51,823 nucleotides of DNA. Origin: RYN-230 sp036509255. Its GTDB lineage: Bacteria; Actinomycetota; Actinomycetes; Streptosporangiales; Streptosporangiaceae. The translations under genes were made by a program, and so were the position numbers. The notes under the pieces were generated by a model. That model saw only the letters and a list, made by a program, of their open reading frames with translations, ran no database searches and had not been told where the DNA came from. The stretch lies in NCBI GenBank assembly GCA_036509255.1, contig DATCFY010000143.1, positions 1 to 51,823 of the forward strand, read 5' to 3'. How positions within the stretch are numbered: the first letter of the stretch is position 1; every line of letters starts with the position of its first letter. Shown piece by piece: positions 15,898 through 24,129 of the stretch.

Positions 15898-15949
15898 GCG
15901 CGGTCGCTCAAGACGGTCGCTCAGCGCGGTCGCTCGAGACGGTCGCCCA
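15898..15949. repeat. 26-bp direct repeat, two copies
   Basis: Two 26-base units (15898-15923 and 15924-15949) differ at two positions. Each contains two copies of CGGTCGCtC/CCC, so GGTCGC occurs four times. It lies in the short gap between the convergent kinase and TMEM175 genes. Confidence 0.8.
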
Positions 15950-15978
15950 GCGCGAGAGGAGGGTGCCCTGCGGGCCTG

Positions 15979-16596
15979 TCAGCCCGGGGCCGCGGCGGAC
16001 GACGGGCTGGGCAGGTGCTCGAACAGGTAGTAGACGGCGAGCAGTCCGTAGATGACCAGCGCGATCAGCGGCGCCCCGAACGCCGCCACCACCGTGGCGC
16101 CCACGTAGACCAGCAAGCCCCCGGTGAACCCCGGTATCGAGCGCCGCAGCGCCTCCGGCTGCGCCTGCCCGCCCAGCTGCTCCGCGTGCGTCACCACGTA
16201 GATCCACAGGCCCGCGAAACCCAGCGAGGCCGCGATCAGCACCAGGCCGTAGGTGACCGTCGACGCGACGCCGCCGGAGCCCCGCAGATGTTCCGCGACC
16301 AGCGAGGTCGGGAACGGGATGACCACCACGGCCATCAGCAGCAGCAGGTTGATGACGAGCAGCGGGCGGTCCACCCGGGAGATGTGGGCCAGCATCGTGT
16401 GGTGGTTCATCCACATGATCCCGATGGTGAGGAAGCTGACCACGTAGGCGAAGTACTGCGGCCAGACGGCGAGCAGCTGAGCGGTCACCGTGGGGTGGGC
16501 GTGGCTGGGTCCGGGGAGTCGCAGGTCGAGCACGAGCAGGGTGATCGCGATGGCGAACACCCCGTCGCTGAACGCCTCGGCGCGCCTGCTGTCCAT
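15979..16596 (-). CDS. TMEM175-family (DUF1211) membrane protein
   Basis: 205 residues, one six-helix unit as usual for bacterial members. The first helix carries the family signature RxxAFSDGVFAIAITLLVLDL, in which FSD lines the potassium pore of TMEM175 channels. The second signature (FLTIGIMWMNHHTML) is also present. Bacterial members form tetrameric K+-permeable channels; this function is inferred from the family. It is transcribed toward the kinase gene and sits 27 bases after the start-proximal end of the next minus-strand gene, so it may be independent. Confidence 0.9.
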   Translation of the reverse strand: MDSRRAEAFSDGVFAIAITLLVLDLRLPGPSHAHPTVTAQLLAVWPQYFAYVVSFLTIGIMWMNHHTMLAHISRVDRPLLVINLLLLMAVVVIPFPTSLVAEHLRGSGGVASTVTYGLVLIAASLGFAGLWIYVVTHAEQLGGQAQPEALRRSIPGFTGGLLVYVGATVVAAFGAPLIALVIYGLLAVYYLFEHLPSPSSAAAPG

Positions 16597-16623
16597 GGTC
16601 CCCGGCTGCTGTCCCGGCCGGGG

Positions 16624-18804
16624 TCAGCCGGTGGGCTGGTCGGCCGGGGCCGGCGCGGCAGGAGCAGCCGACGGTGCGGCACCGGCCGGTGGTGCGGGCG
16701 GGAGCATGGAGCGGGCGAGGACCTGGGCGACATCGATGACTTCGAGGGTGTCTTTGGCGTCGCCGCTGGCTTTCTTGGCGCTGACCGCGTCGCCGAGCAT
16801 GACCAGGCAGTAGGGGCAGGCGGTGGAGATGGTGTCGGGGTCGGTGCCGAGGGCCTCGTCGATGCGCTCGGTGTTGATCCTTTTGCCGATCCGTTCTTCC
16901 ATCCACATCCGGGCCCCGCCGGCGCCGCAGCAGAACCCGCGGTTCTTGCACCGGTGCATTTCCTGGGCCTGGACGCCCGGGACGGACTCCATGATTTCCC
17001 GCGGCGGGGTGAACACCTTGTTGTGCCGTCCCAGGAAACACGGGTCGTGGTAGGTGATCTTCTCCTCGACCGCGCTGACGGGGGTCAGCTTCCCCTGCTC
17101 GACCAGTCTCGCGAGCAACTGGGTGTGGTGCACCACCTCATAGTTCCCGCCCAGCTGCGGGTACTCGTTGGCGATCGTGTTGAAGCAGTGCGGGCAGGAC
17201 GCCACGATCGTCTTCGGTGCGGCATCGTTGAGGGTCTCGATGTTCTGCTGGGCCAGCATCGAGTAGACGAACTCGTTGCCCATCCGCCGGGCCGGGTCGC
17301 CGGTGCACGTCTCCGCCGGGCCCAGGACGGCGAAGTTCACCCCGGCCTGGTGCAGCAGGGTGGCGATGGCCCGGGTGGTCTTGCGGGCCCGGTCCTCCAG
17401 CGCCCCGGCGCAGCCCACCCAGAACAGGTACTCCACCCCGTCATCGAGTTTCCCGCTGGCCACCGGGACCTCGAAGTCCAGGCCCTCGGCCCAGTCCATC
17501 CGCCGGCCGCCGCCCATGCCCCACGGGTCGCCCTTGTTCTCCAGGTTCTTCAGCATTCCCGAGGCCTCGGTCGGGAACGCGGACTCGATGAGGACCTGGT
17601 GGCGGCGCATGCCGTCGATGTGGTCGATGTGCTCGATGTCGACCGGGCATTCCTCGACACACGCCCCGCAGTTGGTGCACGACCACAGCACGTCCGGGTC
17701 GATCACCCCATGCTCCGCCTCGGTGCCGACGAGCGGTCGGCCTGCCTCGAACTTCACCGCGTCCGGCAGCGCCTCACGGGCCTCGTCGCTGGCCGCCAGC
17801 AGGTAAGGAGCTTTGGCCAGGGCGTGGTCACGCAGGTCGAGGATCACCTGCTTGGGCGACAGCGGCTTGCCTGTCGCCCAGGCGGGGCACTGGGACTGGC
17901 ACCGCCCGCACTCGGTGCAGGTGGCCATGTCCAGCAGACCCTTCCAGGTGAAGTCCTCGATCTTGCCCAGGCCGAACACGTCGGTGTCGGGGTCGGCTTC
18001 CTCGAAGTCCAGTACCTTCCCCCCGCTGCGCATCGGCTCCAGGGCGCCCAGAGCGTTCGGGTGGCGGGAGAACAGCACGTTGATGGGCGCGGTGATGATG
18101 TGCAGGTGCTTGGAGTAGGTCACGAAGACCAGGAACCCGAGCACCACCGCGAGCTGAGCCAGCAGGAACACCGTCTCGATGACCTTGTTCGCCCCTACGC
18201 CCAGCGGCGCCAGCCAGTGCCCGACGATCTGCGACGCGAACGCCCCGTGCGGATAGGGGAAGTCGCCGGTGTTGATCTGCGCTCCCCGGTAGATCAGCAG
18301 CGTCGCGATGACCAGGAAAATCCCGCCCAGCACCAGCCACGCGGCACCGGTGTGGCTCCCGGCGAACCGGGACGCCCGCCCCTCACGCTCCGGGTTGTTA
18401 CGCAGCCGGATCACCGCGAACGTGATGATGCCCGCCAGCACCCCGACGGCGAACAGGTCCTCGATGAACCCGACGAACGCCCAGTGGCCGATGCCCGGGA
18501 TCGCGAACGTCTTGCTGAACAGGTCGCCGTAGGCCTCGATGATGGTGAGCAGCAAGACGATGAAGCCCCAGAACGTCGCCGCGTGCGCCGCCCCCGGCAC
18601 CGTCCACCTCAGCAGCTTCCGCTGCCCGATCACCTCGGCAGCCTCGACCCCCGCGTCGCGGGCCGGATGCGAGCGCACCGCCTCGATCCGCTCCGGGGCC
18701 GGCTGCCCGGCCCGGCCCACCCGGGCCAGCCACCACAACCGCCGCCCCGCCAGCGCGAACGCCGCCACCGTCAGAACCAGGCCGATCACGATCCGCACGA
18801 CCAC
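16624..18804 (-). CDS. EtfD-like membrane (Fe-S) oxidoreductase (heterodisulfide reductase-related)
   Basis: 726 residues. Five transmembrane helices in the first ~230 residues form a NarI/cytochrome-b-like domain. Two [4Fe-4S] motifs follow: CTECGRCQSQCP (Cys ~296, 299, 302, 306) and CTNCGACVEECP (~376, 379, 382, 386). The C-terminal half has two CCG-type cysteine regions (GCAGALE ... CPHCFN, and FLGRHN ... GFCCGAGGARMW), as in HdrB/GlpC. This order matches mycobacterial EtfD, which passes electrons from electron-transfer flavoprotein to the quinone pool during fatty-acid oxidation. I choose GTG 18804 because AGGAGGAGG lies six bases upstream; the frame continues 41 codons further without support. 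The tail is Ala/Pro-rich. Confidence 0.9.
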   Translation of the reverse strand: MVVRIVIGLVLTVAAFALAGRRLWWLARVGRAGQPAPERIEAVRSHPARDAGVEAAEVIGQRKLLRWTVPGAAHAATFWGFIVLLLTIIEAYGDLFSKTFAIPGIGHWAFVGFIEDLFAVGVLAGIITFAVIRLRNNPEREGRASRFAGSHTGAAWLVLGGIFLVIATLLIYRGAQINTGDFPYPHGAFASQIVGHWLAPLGVGANKVIETVFLLAQLAVVLGFLVFVTYSKHLHIITAPINVLFSRHPNALGALEPMRSGGKVLDFEEADPDTDVFGLGKIEDFTWKGLLDMATCTECGRCQSQCPAWATGKPLSPKQVILDLRDHALAKAPYLLAASDEAREALPDAVKFEAGRPLVGTEAEHGVIDPDVLWSCTNCGACVEECPVDIEHIDHIDGMRRHQVLIESAFPTEASGMLKNLENKGDPWGMGGGRRMDWAEGLDFEVPVASGKLDDGVEYLFWVGCAGALEDRARKTTRAIATLLHQAGVNFAVLGPAETCTGDPARRMGNEFVYSMLAQQNIETLNDAAPKTIVASCPHCFNTIANEYPQLGGNYEVVHHTQLLARLVEQGKLTPVSAVEEKITYHDPCFLGRHNKVFTPPREIMESVPGVQAQEMHRCKNRGFCCGAGGARMWMEERIGKRINTERIDEALGTDPDTISTACPYCLVMLGDAVSAKKASGDAKDTLEVIDVAQVLARSMLPPAPPAGAAPSAAPAAPAPADQPTG

Positions 18805-19183
18805 GAAGAACCTCCTCCTGCGGCCCCAGGCCGCCGGACCCGGCGCTGCGCCGGGTGCCAGCGTACGCCGCGCCGCCCTGCACCAATGATCAAGGCGCTG
18901 TGTCCCGGCGATCAAGGGCCGGGGCACGTGACCCCGGCGACATCCTACTGATCAGTAACTTGACGGTCCGGGTCATATCCCTGAACGCATGCCGAATGGC
19001 CTTCCGGAAGCCATGACGAACGGTGCTCCGGGCGCGCTCCGGACGGCACCCCGGCGGGCCGCCAGCCCGCGTGGCGGCGATGCTGGGCCGGCTGGCAACC
19101 AACGGGGAGGTTTGGGCGTCTTTGATGTGTTTGCAGTGACCCCTGGGGGGCGATCCAACGGAGGAACGCATGACAGGCAGGCA
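18805..19183. other. 379-base divergent intergenic region
   Basis: It separates the Fe-S oxidoreductase (minus) from the first propeller gene (plus). It contains the palindrome at 18946-18957, a TAGGAT -10-like box on the minus strand (18942-18947), and a strong ribosome site GGAGGAA before ATG 19170, which opens a frame of only five codons (MTGRQ). No gene is seen. Confidence 0.45.
18946..18957. promoter_or_regulatory. 12-bp palindromic operator upstream of the Fe-S oxidoreductase gene
   Basis: TACTGATCAGTA is a perfect palindrome overlapping by two bases a minus-strand TAGGAT -10-like box, 142 bases before the oxidoreductase start. The shape resembles operators of TetR-type fatty-acid regulators in actinobacteria, which fits the predicted role of the gene. 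The regulator itself is not in this window. Confidence 0.5.
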
Positions 19184-19192
19184 GTGAGGCGC

Positions 19193-20496
19193 ATGGCCAG
19201 AACGCGCGTCAGGACCACGCGCGTGGCCAGCGGCGATGGGGCACCGGCCCCGCAGAGCGGGAACCGGTGGCAGGTCAGCCGCCTGCGGCCAGCACGACGG
19301 GTCATGGCTCCGGCGCTCGGCGCGGGGATCACGGCCACCATCCTGGCCGGCACGATGATGGCCGCGGGCCCGGCCGCGGCGTCGCCCGCGGCCACGACGG
19401 CCCGCAAGCCCGCACGGCGGCCGCCGCGAACATATTCGGCATCAACGGGGCGGTCCTCGAGGGGGTGTCCTGCACCGGGCGGGCCCAGTGCACCGCGACC
19501 GGGACGGCCAGCACCCGCAGCGGCAAGAACGTCAAGACCCTGGCCGAGCACTGGAACGGCACCACCTGGACCGTGCAGTCCACGCCCACCCCAACCTCCC
19601 GCACCCTGCAGGGTGGCGCCCTGGCGGGCGGCGTGTCCTGCCCGTCGTCCACGGCCTGCGTGGCGGACGGCTTCTCGTACAGCAAGAAGTCCATGCAACT
19701 ACTGGGCGAGGGCTGGAACGGGCGCACCTGGAGCACCCAGCCGGACGCGACCCCGGTAGTGGCCGCCGAGCCGGCCGGCATCTCCTGCACCTGGTCGAAG
19801 GACTGCATGGCCGTGGGTGACCGGCTTTCCGGCCAGACCCTGGCCGAGCACTGGAACGGCCGGAAGTGGTCCGCCGTGACCACCAAGCATCTCGGGGAAC
19901 TGGCCGGGGTGTCCTGCCCTGCCACGGGGAACTGCACCGCCGTCGGCACGAACAGCGGCGGGAAGGTCCTCGCCGCGCACTGGAACGGGAAGGCCTGGTC
20001 GGACGAGTCCCCGGCCAGCCCGGACCAGGTCAACGTCCTGGGCGGCGTGTCCTGCCCAGTCACGACCGACTGCGTCGCGGTCGGCACGGCCGGCACGGCG
20101 ACCAGCACGGCGCTGGACCTGGCCCCCCTGGCCGAGCAGTGGGCCGGCGGGAAGTGGGCGGTCCTCACCGTCCCGGACCCGGCCCCGGCGGGCGACATCA
20201 CCGAACTCAACTCGGTGTCGTGCACCTCGGCCACGAACTGCATGGCCGTGGGCGACTACTCAGACCAGGCCGGCGACAGCGATACGACGCTGGCCGCCCA
20301 GTGGAACGGCACGACCTGGACGGTCGTGACCACGCCCAGCCCGGCGGCGTTCAGCACCCTGGTGTCCGTGTCCTGCCCCTCCGCGTCCCACTGCATCGCG
20401 GTCGGGGCCAGCAGCCCGACCGCCAGCGGCGCGATTTCCCCGCTGACCGAGGTGTGGAACGGCAGCACCTGGACGGTGGCCAGCGCCCCGCGCTGA
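19193..20496 (+). pseudogene. Secreted seven-bladed propeller protein, apparently frameshifted after the signal peptide
   Basis: The N-terminal signal peptide (RRVMAPALGAGITATILAG ... AAAS) is read in one frame from ATG 19193 (or GTG 19184). The repeat region lies in another frame beginning about RTAAAANIFGINGAV. The change falls near 19395-19430 and fits loss of one base. The repeat frame has seven blades, each with VSCxxxxxCxAVG at the start and a WNGxxW strand at the end, giving one likely disulfide per blade. The paralogue at 20695 has signal peptide and blades in a single frame. Without a sequencing error this copy would make a blade protein that is not exported, from a GTG near 19267. 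The function of such propellers is unknown. Confidence 0.7.
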
Positions 20497-20534
20497 TCCC
20501 GGGCCGGAGAAAATTCCATCTCGCCTACGCCTCC

Positions 20535-20575
20535 GCGGCGTGGCATGATCCCTTGCCGGGCGCATGCCACGCCGC
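20535..20575 (+). terminator. Hairpin after first propeller gene
   Basis: GCGGCGTGGCATG and CATGCCACGCCGC form a perfect 13-bp stem with a 15-base loop, 39 bases after the stop. It shares the GCGGCGTGGC arm with the hairpin after the second propeller gene. No T run follows. Confidence 0.7.
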
Positions 20576-20694
20576 GCGGTGCGGCGGATATGCGTACCGC
20601 GCTCTTATTTTCCCGGCCAGCCACCATCGGCCCGGGATGGGCGTCTAGTTCGTGCATTTCTGAGTGGGGGGCCTGACACAGCGGAGGTACCCCC

Positions 20695-22038
20695 ATGCGG
20701 GGCAAAAGAGGAGTGTTCGGAGCCACCGGCGTGCTGGCGGCCGTTACGACCGTGGCCGCGCTGGCCGCGGGACCGGCCGGAGCCGCCGCGGCGGTCAAGG
20801 GAACGGCGGCGACTCGCGAGGTCGCGGGCACCAGCGTGGCCGCGGTCCGCCCGGTCCCCGGCTGGATGGCCCGGCTGAGGCCCGGGAGCCCGGGAGTCCT
20901 CCCCTGGGCCCGGGGCACGGCGAAGGGGGCCGGGACCACGAGCCAGCAGGCCCACGCTGCCGCCGCAAGCTCGTCCACCTTCTCTGGAGCGGACCTGTAC
21001 GGAGTGTCCTGCACCGGGCGGAAAGAGTGCACCGCCACCGGGCTGGCCGCCACCCGCACCGGCAAGAACTACAAGCCCCTGGCCGAGCGGTGGAACGGGA
21101 CGACGTGGACCGTGCAGTCCACGCCGACCACCAACTCCGGCGGTTACCTGGGTGCCGCGCTCAGCGCGGGCGTGTCCTGCACGTCAGCCACCGCGTGCAT
21201 GGCGGCGGGCTTCTCGTACACCGCGAAAACATCCCGGCTGCTGGGCGAGGGCTGGAACGGGCGCACCTGGACCATCCAGCCGGACTCGACGCCAGTGGTG
21301 TCGGGGAGCGCAGACGGGATCTCCTGCACCTGGGCCCAGGACTGCACCGCGGTGGGTGAGCGCTCGTCTGGCATGACCCTGGCCGAGCACTGGAACGGCA
21401 GGCACTGGTCCGCCTTCACCACCAAGCACACCGGCGCGCTCATCGGTGCGTCCTGCCCCGCCACCGGGAACTGCACGGCCGTCGGCTGGAACGACGCCGG
21501 GAAGGCGCTGGCCGCGCACTGGAACGGGAAGGCCTGGTCGGACGAGTCTGCTGCGGACCCGCAGCCGCTCAGCCCGCTATCCGCAGTGTCCTGCCCGGCT
21601 GGGACCGGCTTCTGCCTGGCGGTCGGCTCGGGAGGCACGGAGTCCGGCTCGGCGTATTCCATGGCTCCTCTCGCCGAGCAGTGGACTGGCAGCACCTGGG
21701 CGGCGCTCACCGTCCCGGACCCGTACTCCTCGACTGATTACGCGGAGCTCAACTCGGTGTCGTGCATCTCGCCCACGAACTGCATGGCCGTGGGAGATGA
21801 CATCAACGCGGCCGGCACCACCGACGCGACCGTGGCGGCCCAGTGGAACGGCACGACCTGGACGATCCTGAGCACGCCCAGCCCTGACACGCTCAGCGCT
21901 CTCTACGGGGTGTCGTGCACGTCTGCTACCTTCTGCTCGGCCGTGGGCGCCAGTACCCCCACCCCGGCGGGCAAGGTGACGCCGGTCGCCGAGACCTGGA
22001 ACGGCGCCACCTGGTCGCTGCAGACCGCAGCCGGCTGA
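20695..22038 (+). CDS. Secreted seven-bladed propeller protein
   Basis: 447 residues. A signal peptide (MRGKRGVFGATGVLAAVTTVAALAAGPAGA region; cleavage around 25-30) is followed by an Ala/Gly/Pro-rich linker to ~100. Seven repeats of ~45-50 residues follow, each opening with VSCxxxxxCxAVG and closing with WNGxxWxxxxTP. Two Cys per repeat suggest a disulfide in each blade, and seven repeats fit a closed beta-propeller. The ATG has a GGAGGT ribosome site. It is a tandem duplicate of the preceding gene, with matching upstream (run of G, then GGAGG) and downstream hairpins. Likely extracellular; ligand or enzyme activity unknown. Confidence 0.8.
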   Translation: MRGKRGVFGATGVLAAVTTVAALAAGPAGAAAAVKGTAATREVAGTSVAAVRPVPGWMARLRPGSPGVLPWARGTAKGAGTTSQQAHAAAASSSTFSGADLYGVSCTGRKECTATGLAATRTGKNYKPLAERWNGTTWTVQSTPTTNSGGYLGAALSAGVSCTSATACMAAGFSYTAKTSRLLGEGWNGRTWTIQPDSTPVVSGSADGISCTWAQDCTAVGERSSGMTLAEHWNGRHWSAFTTKHTGALIGASCPATGNCTAVGWNDAGKALAAHWNGKAWSDESAADPQPLSPLSAVSCPAGTGFCLAVGSGGTESGSAYSMAPLAEQWTGSTWAALTVPDPYSSTDYAELNSVSCISPTNCMAVGDDINAAGTTDATVAAQWNGTTWTILSTPSPDTLSALYGVSCTSATFCSAVGASTPTPAGKVTPVAETWNGATWSLQTAAG

Positions 22039-22063
22039 CCGTCGCTAGCCCGCAGCACCACCA

Positions 22064-22107
22064 GTGCGGCGTGGCGCGCTCTCCTTCCGGGGCGTGCCAC
22101 GCCGCAC
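22064..22107 (+). terminator. Hairpin after second propeller gene
   Basis: GTGCGGCGTGGC and GCCACGCCGCAC form a perfect 12-bp stem with a 20-base loop, 25 bases after the stop. It is related to the hairpin at 20535, showing that the duplicated unit included the terminator. Confidence 0.7.
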
Positions 22108-22170
22108 GGTCGTATTCCGGCCCCGGTCAGATGGGGGGCTGCCGGCGGGAATCATTCTCCGGCCCCAGAA

Positions 22171-22191
22171 GTTGAGCCAAGTACACTCAAC
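22171..22191. promoter_or_regulatory. HAIR operator 1 (HspR site) upstream of dnaK
   Basis: GTTGAG-N9-CTCAAC matches the HspR-associated inverted repeat (CTTGAG-N9-CTCAAG) with one compensated base in each arm. Confidence 0.8.
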
Positions 22192-22222
22192 TCATTTGCC
22201 AGGGGTCAGCGTTCCTGGCAGA

Positions 22223-22243
22223 CTTGAGCCGGCAAGGCTCAAG
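22223..22243. promoter_or_regulatory. HAIR operator 2 (HspR site) upstream of dnaK
   Basis: CTTGAG-N9-CTCAAG is a perfect match to the HAIR consensus, ending 32 bases before dnaK. TAACAG follows it and could be the -10, with the left arm acting as -35, so bound HspR would block the promoter. Confidence 0.9.
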
Positions 22244-22275
22244 TTAACAGACGAACACACACACAGGGACTACAC

Positions 22276-24129
22276 ATGGCACGTGCGGTAGGTATCGACC
22301 TCGGAACCACCAACTCCGTCGTCGCGGTTCTCGAAGGCGGCGAGCCAACGGTCATCGCCAACGCGGAGGGATCGCGGACCACCCCGTCCGTGGTGGCCTT
22401 CGCCAAGAACGGCGAGGTGCTGGTCGGCGAGGTCGCCAAGCGGCAGGCGGTGACCAACGTCGACCGCACAATCCGCTCGGTCAAGCGCCAGATGGGCACC
22501 GACTGGACCGTCAAGATCGACGACAAGAAGTTCAACGCCCAGCAGATCAGTGCGTTCATCCTGCAGAAGCTGAAGAGGGACGCCGAGTCCTACCTCGGTG
22601 AGACGATCACCGATGCGGTGATCACTGTCCCGGCGTACTTCAGTGACGCCCAGCGGCAGGCAACCAAGGAAGCCGGGACGATCGCGGGCCTGAACGTCCT
22701 GCGCATCATCAACGAGCCCACCTCCGCGGCCCTCGCCTACCACCTGGAGAAGGAGGGCGAGGCCACCATCCTCGTCTTCGACCTGGGCGGCGGCACCTTC
22801 GACGTCTCGCTGCTGGAAGTCGGCGACGGCGTGGTCGAAGTGAAGGCCACCAGCGGCGACAACCACCTCGGCGGCGACGACTGGGACCAGCGCATCGTGG
22901 ACTGGCTGGTGCAGGACTTCAAGAACAACTACGGCACCGACCTGTCCAAGGACAAGATGGCGCTGCAGCGGCTGCGTGAGTCCGCGGAGAAGGCCAAGAT
23001 CGAGCTGTCCGGCTCCGCCGAGACCACGATCAACCTGCCCTACATCACCCACTCCGAGCAGGGCCCGCTGCACCTGGACACCAAGCTCAGCCGGGCTGAG
23101 TTCCAGAAGATGACCTCGGACCTGCTCGACCGCTGCAAGAGCCCGTTCCAGCAGGTCATCAAGGACGGCAACACCAAGCTCGGCGACATCCAGCACGTGG
23201 TGCTGGTCGGCGGCTCCACCCGGATGCCCGCCGTGGTCGACCTGGTCAAGGACCTGCTCGGCGGCAAGGAGCCCAACAAGGGCGTCAACCCGGACGAGGT
23301 CGTCGCCGTGGGCGCCTGCCTGCAGGCCGGCGTCCTCAAGGGCGAGGTCAAGGACGTCCTGCTGCTCGACGTGACCCCGCTGTCGCTGGGCATCGAGACC
23401 AAGGGCGGCATCTTCACCAAGCTGATCGAGCGCAACACCACCATCCCGACCAAGCGGTCGGAGATCTTCACGACGGCCGACGACAACCAGCCTTCCGTGC
23501 AGATCCAGGTGTTCCAGGGTGAGCGCGAGATCGCCGCGTACAACAAGAAGCTCGGCATGTTCGAGCTGTCTGGCCTGGCCCCCGCGCCGCGTGGCATCCC
23601 GCAGATCGAGGTCGCCTTCGACATCGACGCGAACGGGATCGTCAACGTCTCCGCCAAGGACCTGGGCACCGGCAAGGAGCAGCGGGTGACCATCTCCGGA
23701 GGGTCCGCGCTGGGCAAGGACGAGATCAACCGCATGATGGCCGACGCGGAGAAGTTCGCCGCGGAGGACGCCGCCCGCCGCGAGGAGGCCGAGGTGCGCA
23801 ACCGCGCGGACACCCTCGCCTACCAGACGGAGAAGTTCCTGGGCGAGAACTCGGACAAGGTTCCGGACGACATCAAGTCCGAGGTGGAAGAGTCCATCGC
23901 GGACCTGAAGAAGGCGCTCGAGGGCACCGACCTCGAGACGATCAAGGAGGCTACCGAGAAGGCGGCCACGGTCAGCCAGAAGATGGGCACCGCGATCTAC
24001 GCGCAGACCCAGGCCAGCACGGCCGAGGACACCTCGGCGGCTAGCACTGACGAGACCACGGACGACGACGAGGTTGTCGACGCCGAGATCGTGGACGAGG
24101 ACAAGCCGCGCGAAGGTGGCGCCGCCTGA
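22276..24129 (+). CDS. dnaK: Chaperone DnaK (Hsp70)
   Basis: 617 residues. The nucleotide-binding domain has GIDLGTTNS at the N-terminus, DLGGGTFDVS and VGGSTRMP. The substrate domain begins after the DVTPLSLGIETKGG linker region, and the helical lid ends in an acidic tail (DDDEVVDAEIVDEDKPREGG). The full-length product is a cytoplasmic ATP-dependent folding chaperone acting with the GrpE and DnaJ encoded next. The lack of the ~25-residue insertion of Gram-negative DnaK fits Gram-positive forms. Its stop shares a base with the grpE start. Expression should be repressed by HspR through the two HAIR sites. Confidence 0.98.
   Translation: MARAVGIDLGTTNSVVAVLEGGEPTVIANAEGSRTTPSVVAFAKNGEVLVGEVAKRQAVTNVDRTIRSVKRQMGTDWTVKIDDKKFNAQQISAFILQKLKRDAESYLGETITDAVITVPAYFSDAQRQATKEAGTIAGLNVLRIINEPTSAALAYHLEKEGEATILVFDLGGGTFDVSLLEVGDGVVEVKATSGDNHLGGDDWDQRIVDWLVQDFKNNYGTDLSKDKMALQRLRESAEKAKIELSGSAETTINLPYITHSEQGPLHLDTKLSRAEFQKMTSDLLDRCKSPFQQVIKDGNTKLGDIQHVVLVGGSTRMPAVVDLVKDLLGGKEPNKGVNPDEVVAVGACLQAGVLKGEVKDVLLLDVTPLSLGIETKGGIFTKLIERNTTIPTKRSEIFTTADDNQPSVQIQVFQGEREIAAYNKKLGMFELSGLAPAPRGIPQIEVAFDIDANGIVNVSAKDLGTGKEQRVTISGGSALGKDEINRMMADAEKFAAEDAARREEAEVRNRADTLAYQTEKFLGENSDKVPDDIKSEVEESIADLKKALEGTDLETIKEATEKAATVSQKMGTAIYAQTQASTAEDTSAASTDETTDDDEVVDAEIVDEDKPREGGAA

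Noticed and set aside
15748..18951. 1067-codon plus-strand open frame opposite the Fe-S oxidoreductase
   Set aside because: It is the GC-skew shadow of the minus-strand gene; the product is Arg/Gly/His-rich with no domain, while the minus strand encodes clear Fe-S motifs.
22171..22243. CIRCE (HrcA) operator upstream of dnaK
   Set aside because: The repeats are CTTGAG-N9-CTCAAG, which is the HAIR element of HspR, not the TTAGCACTC-N9 CIRCE form.
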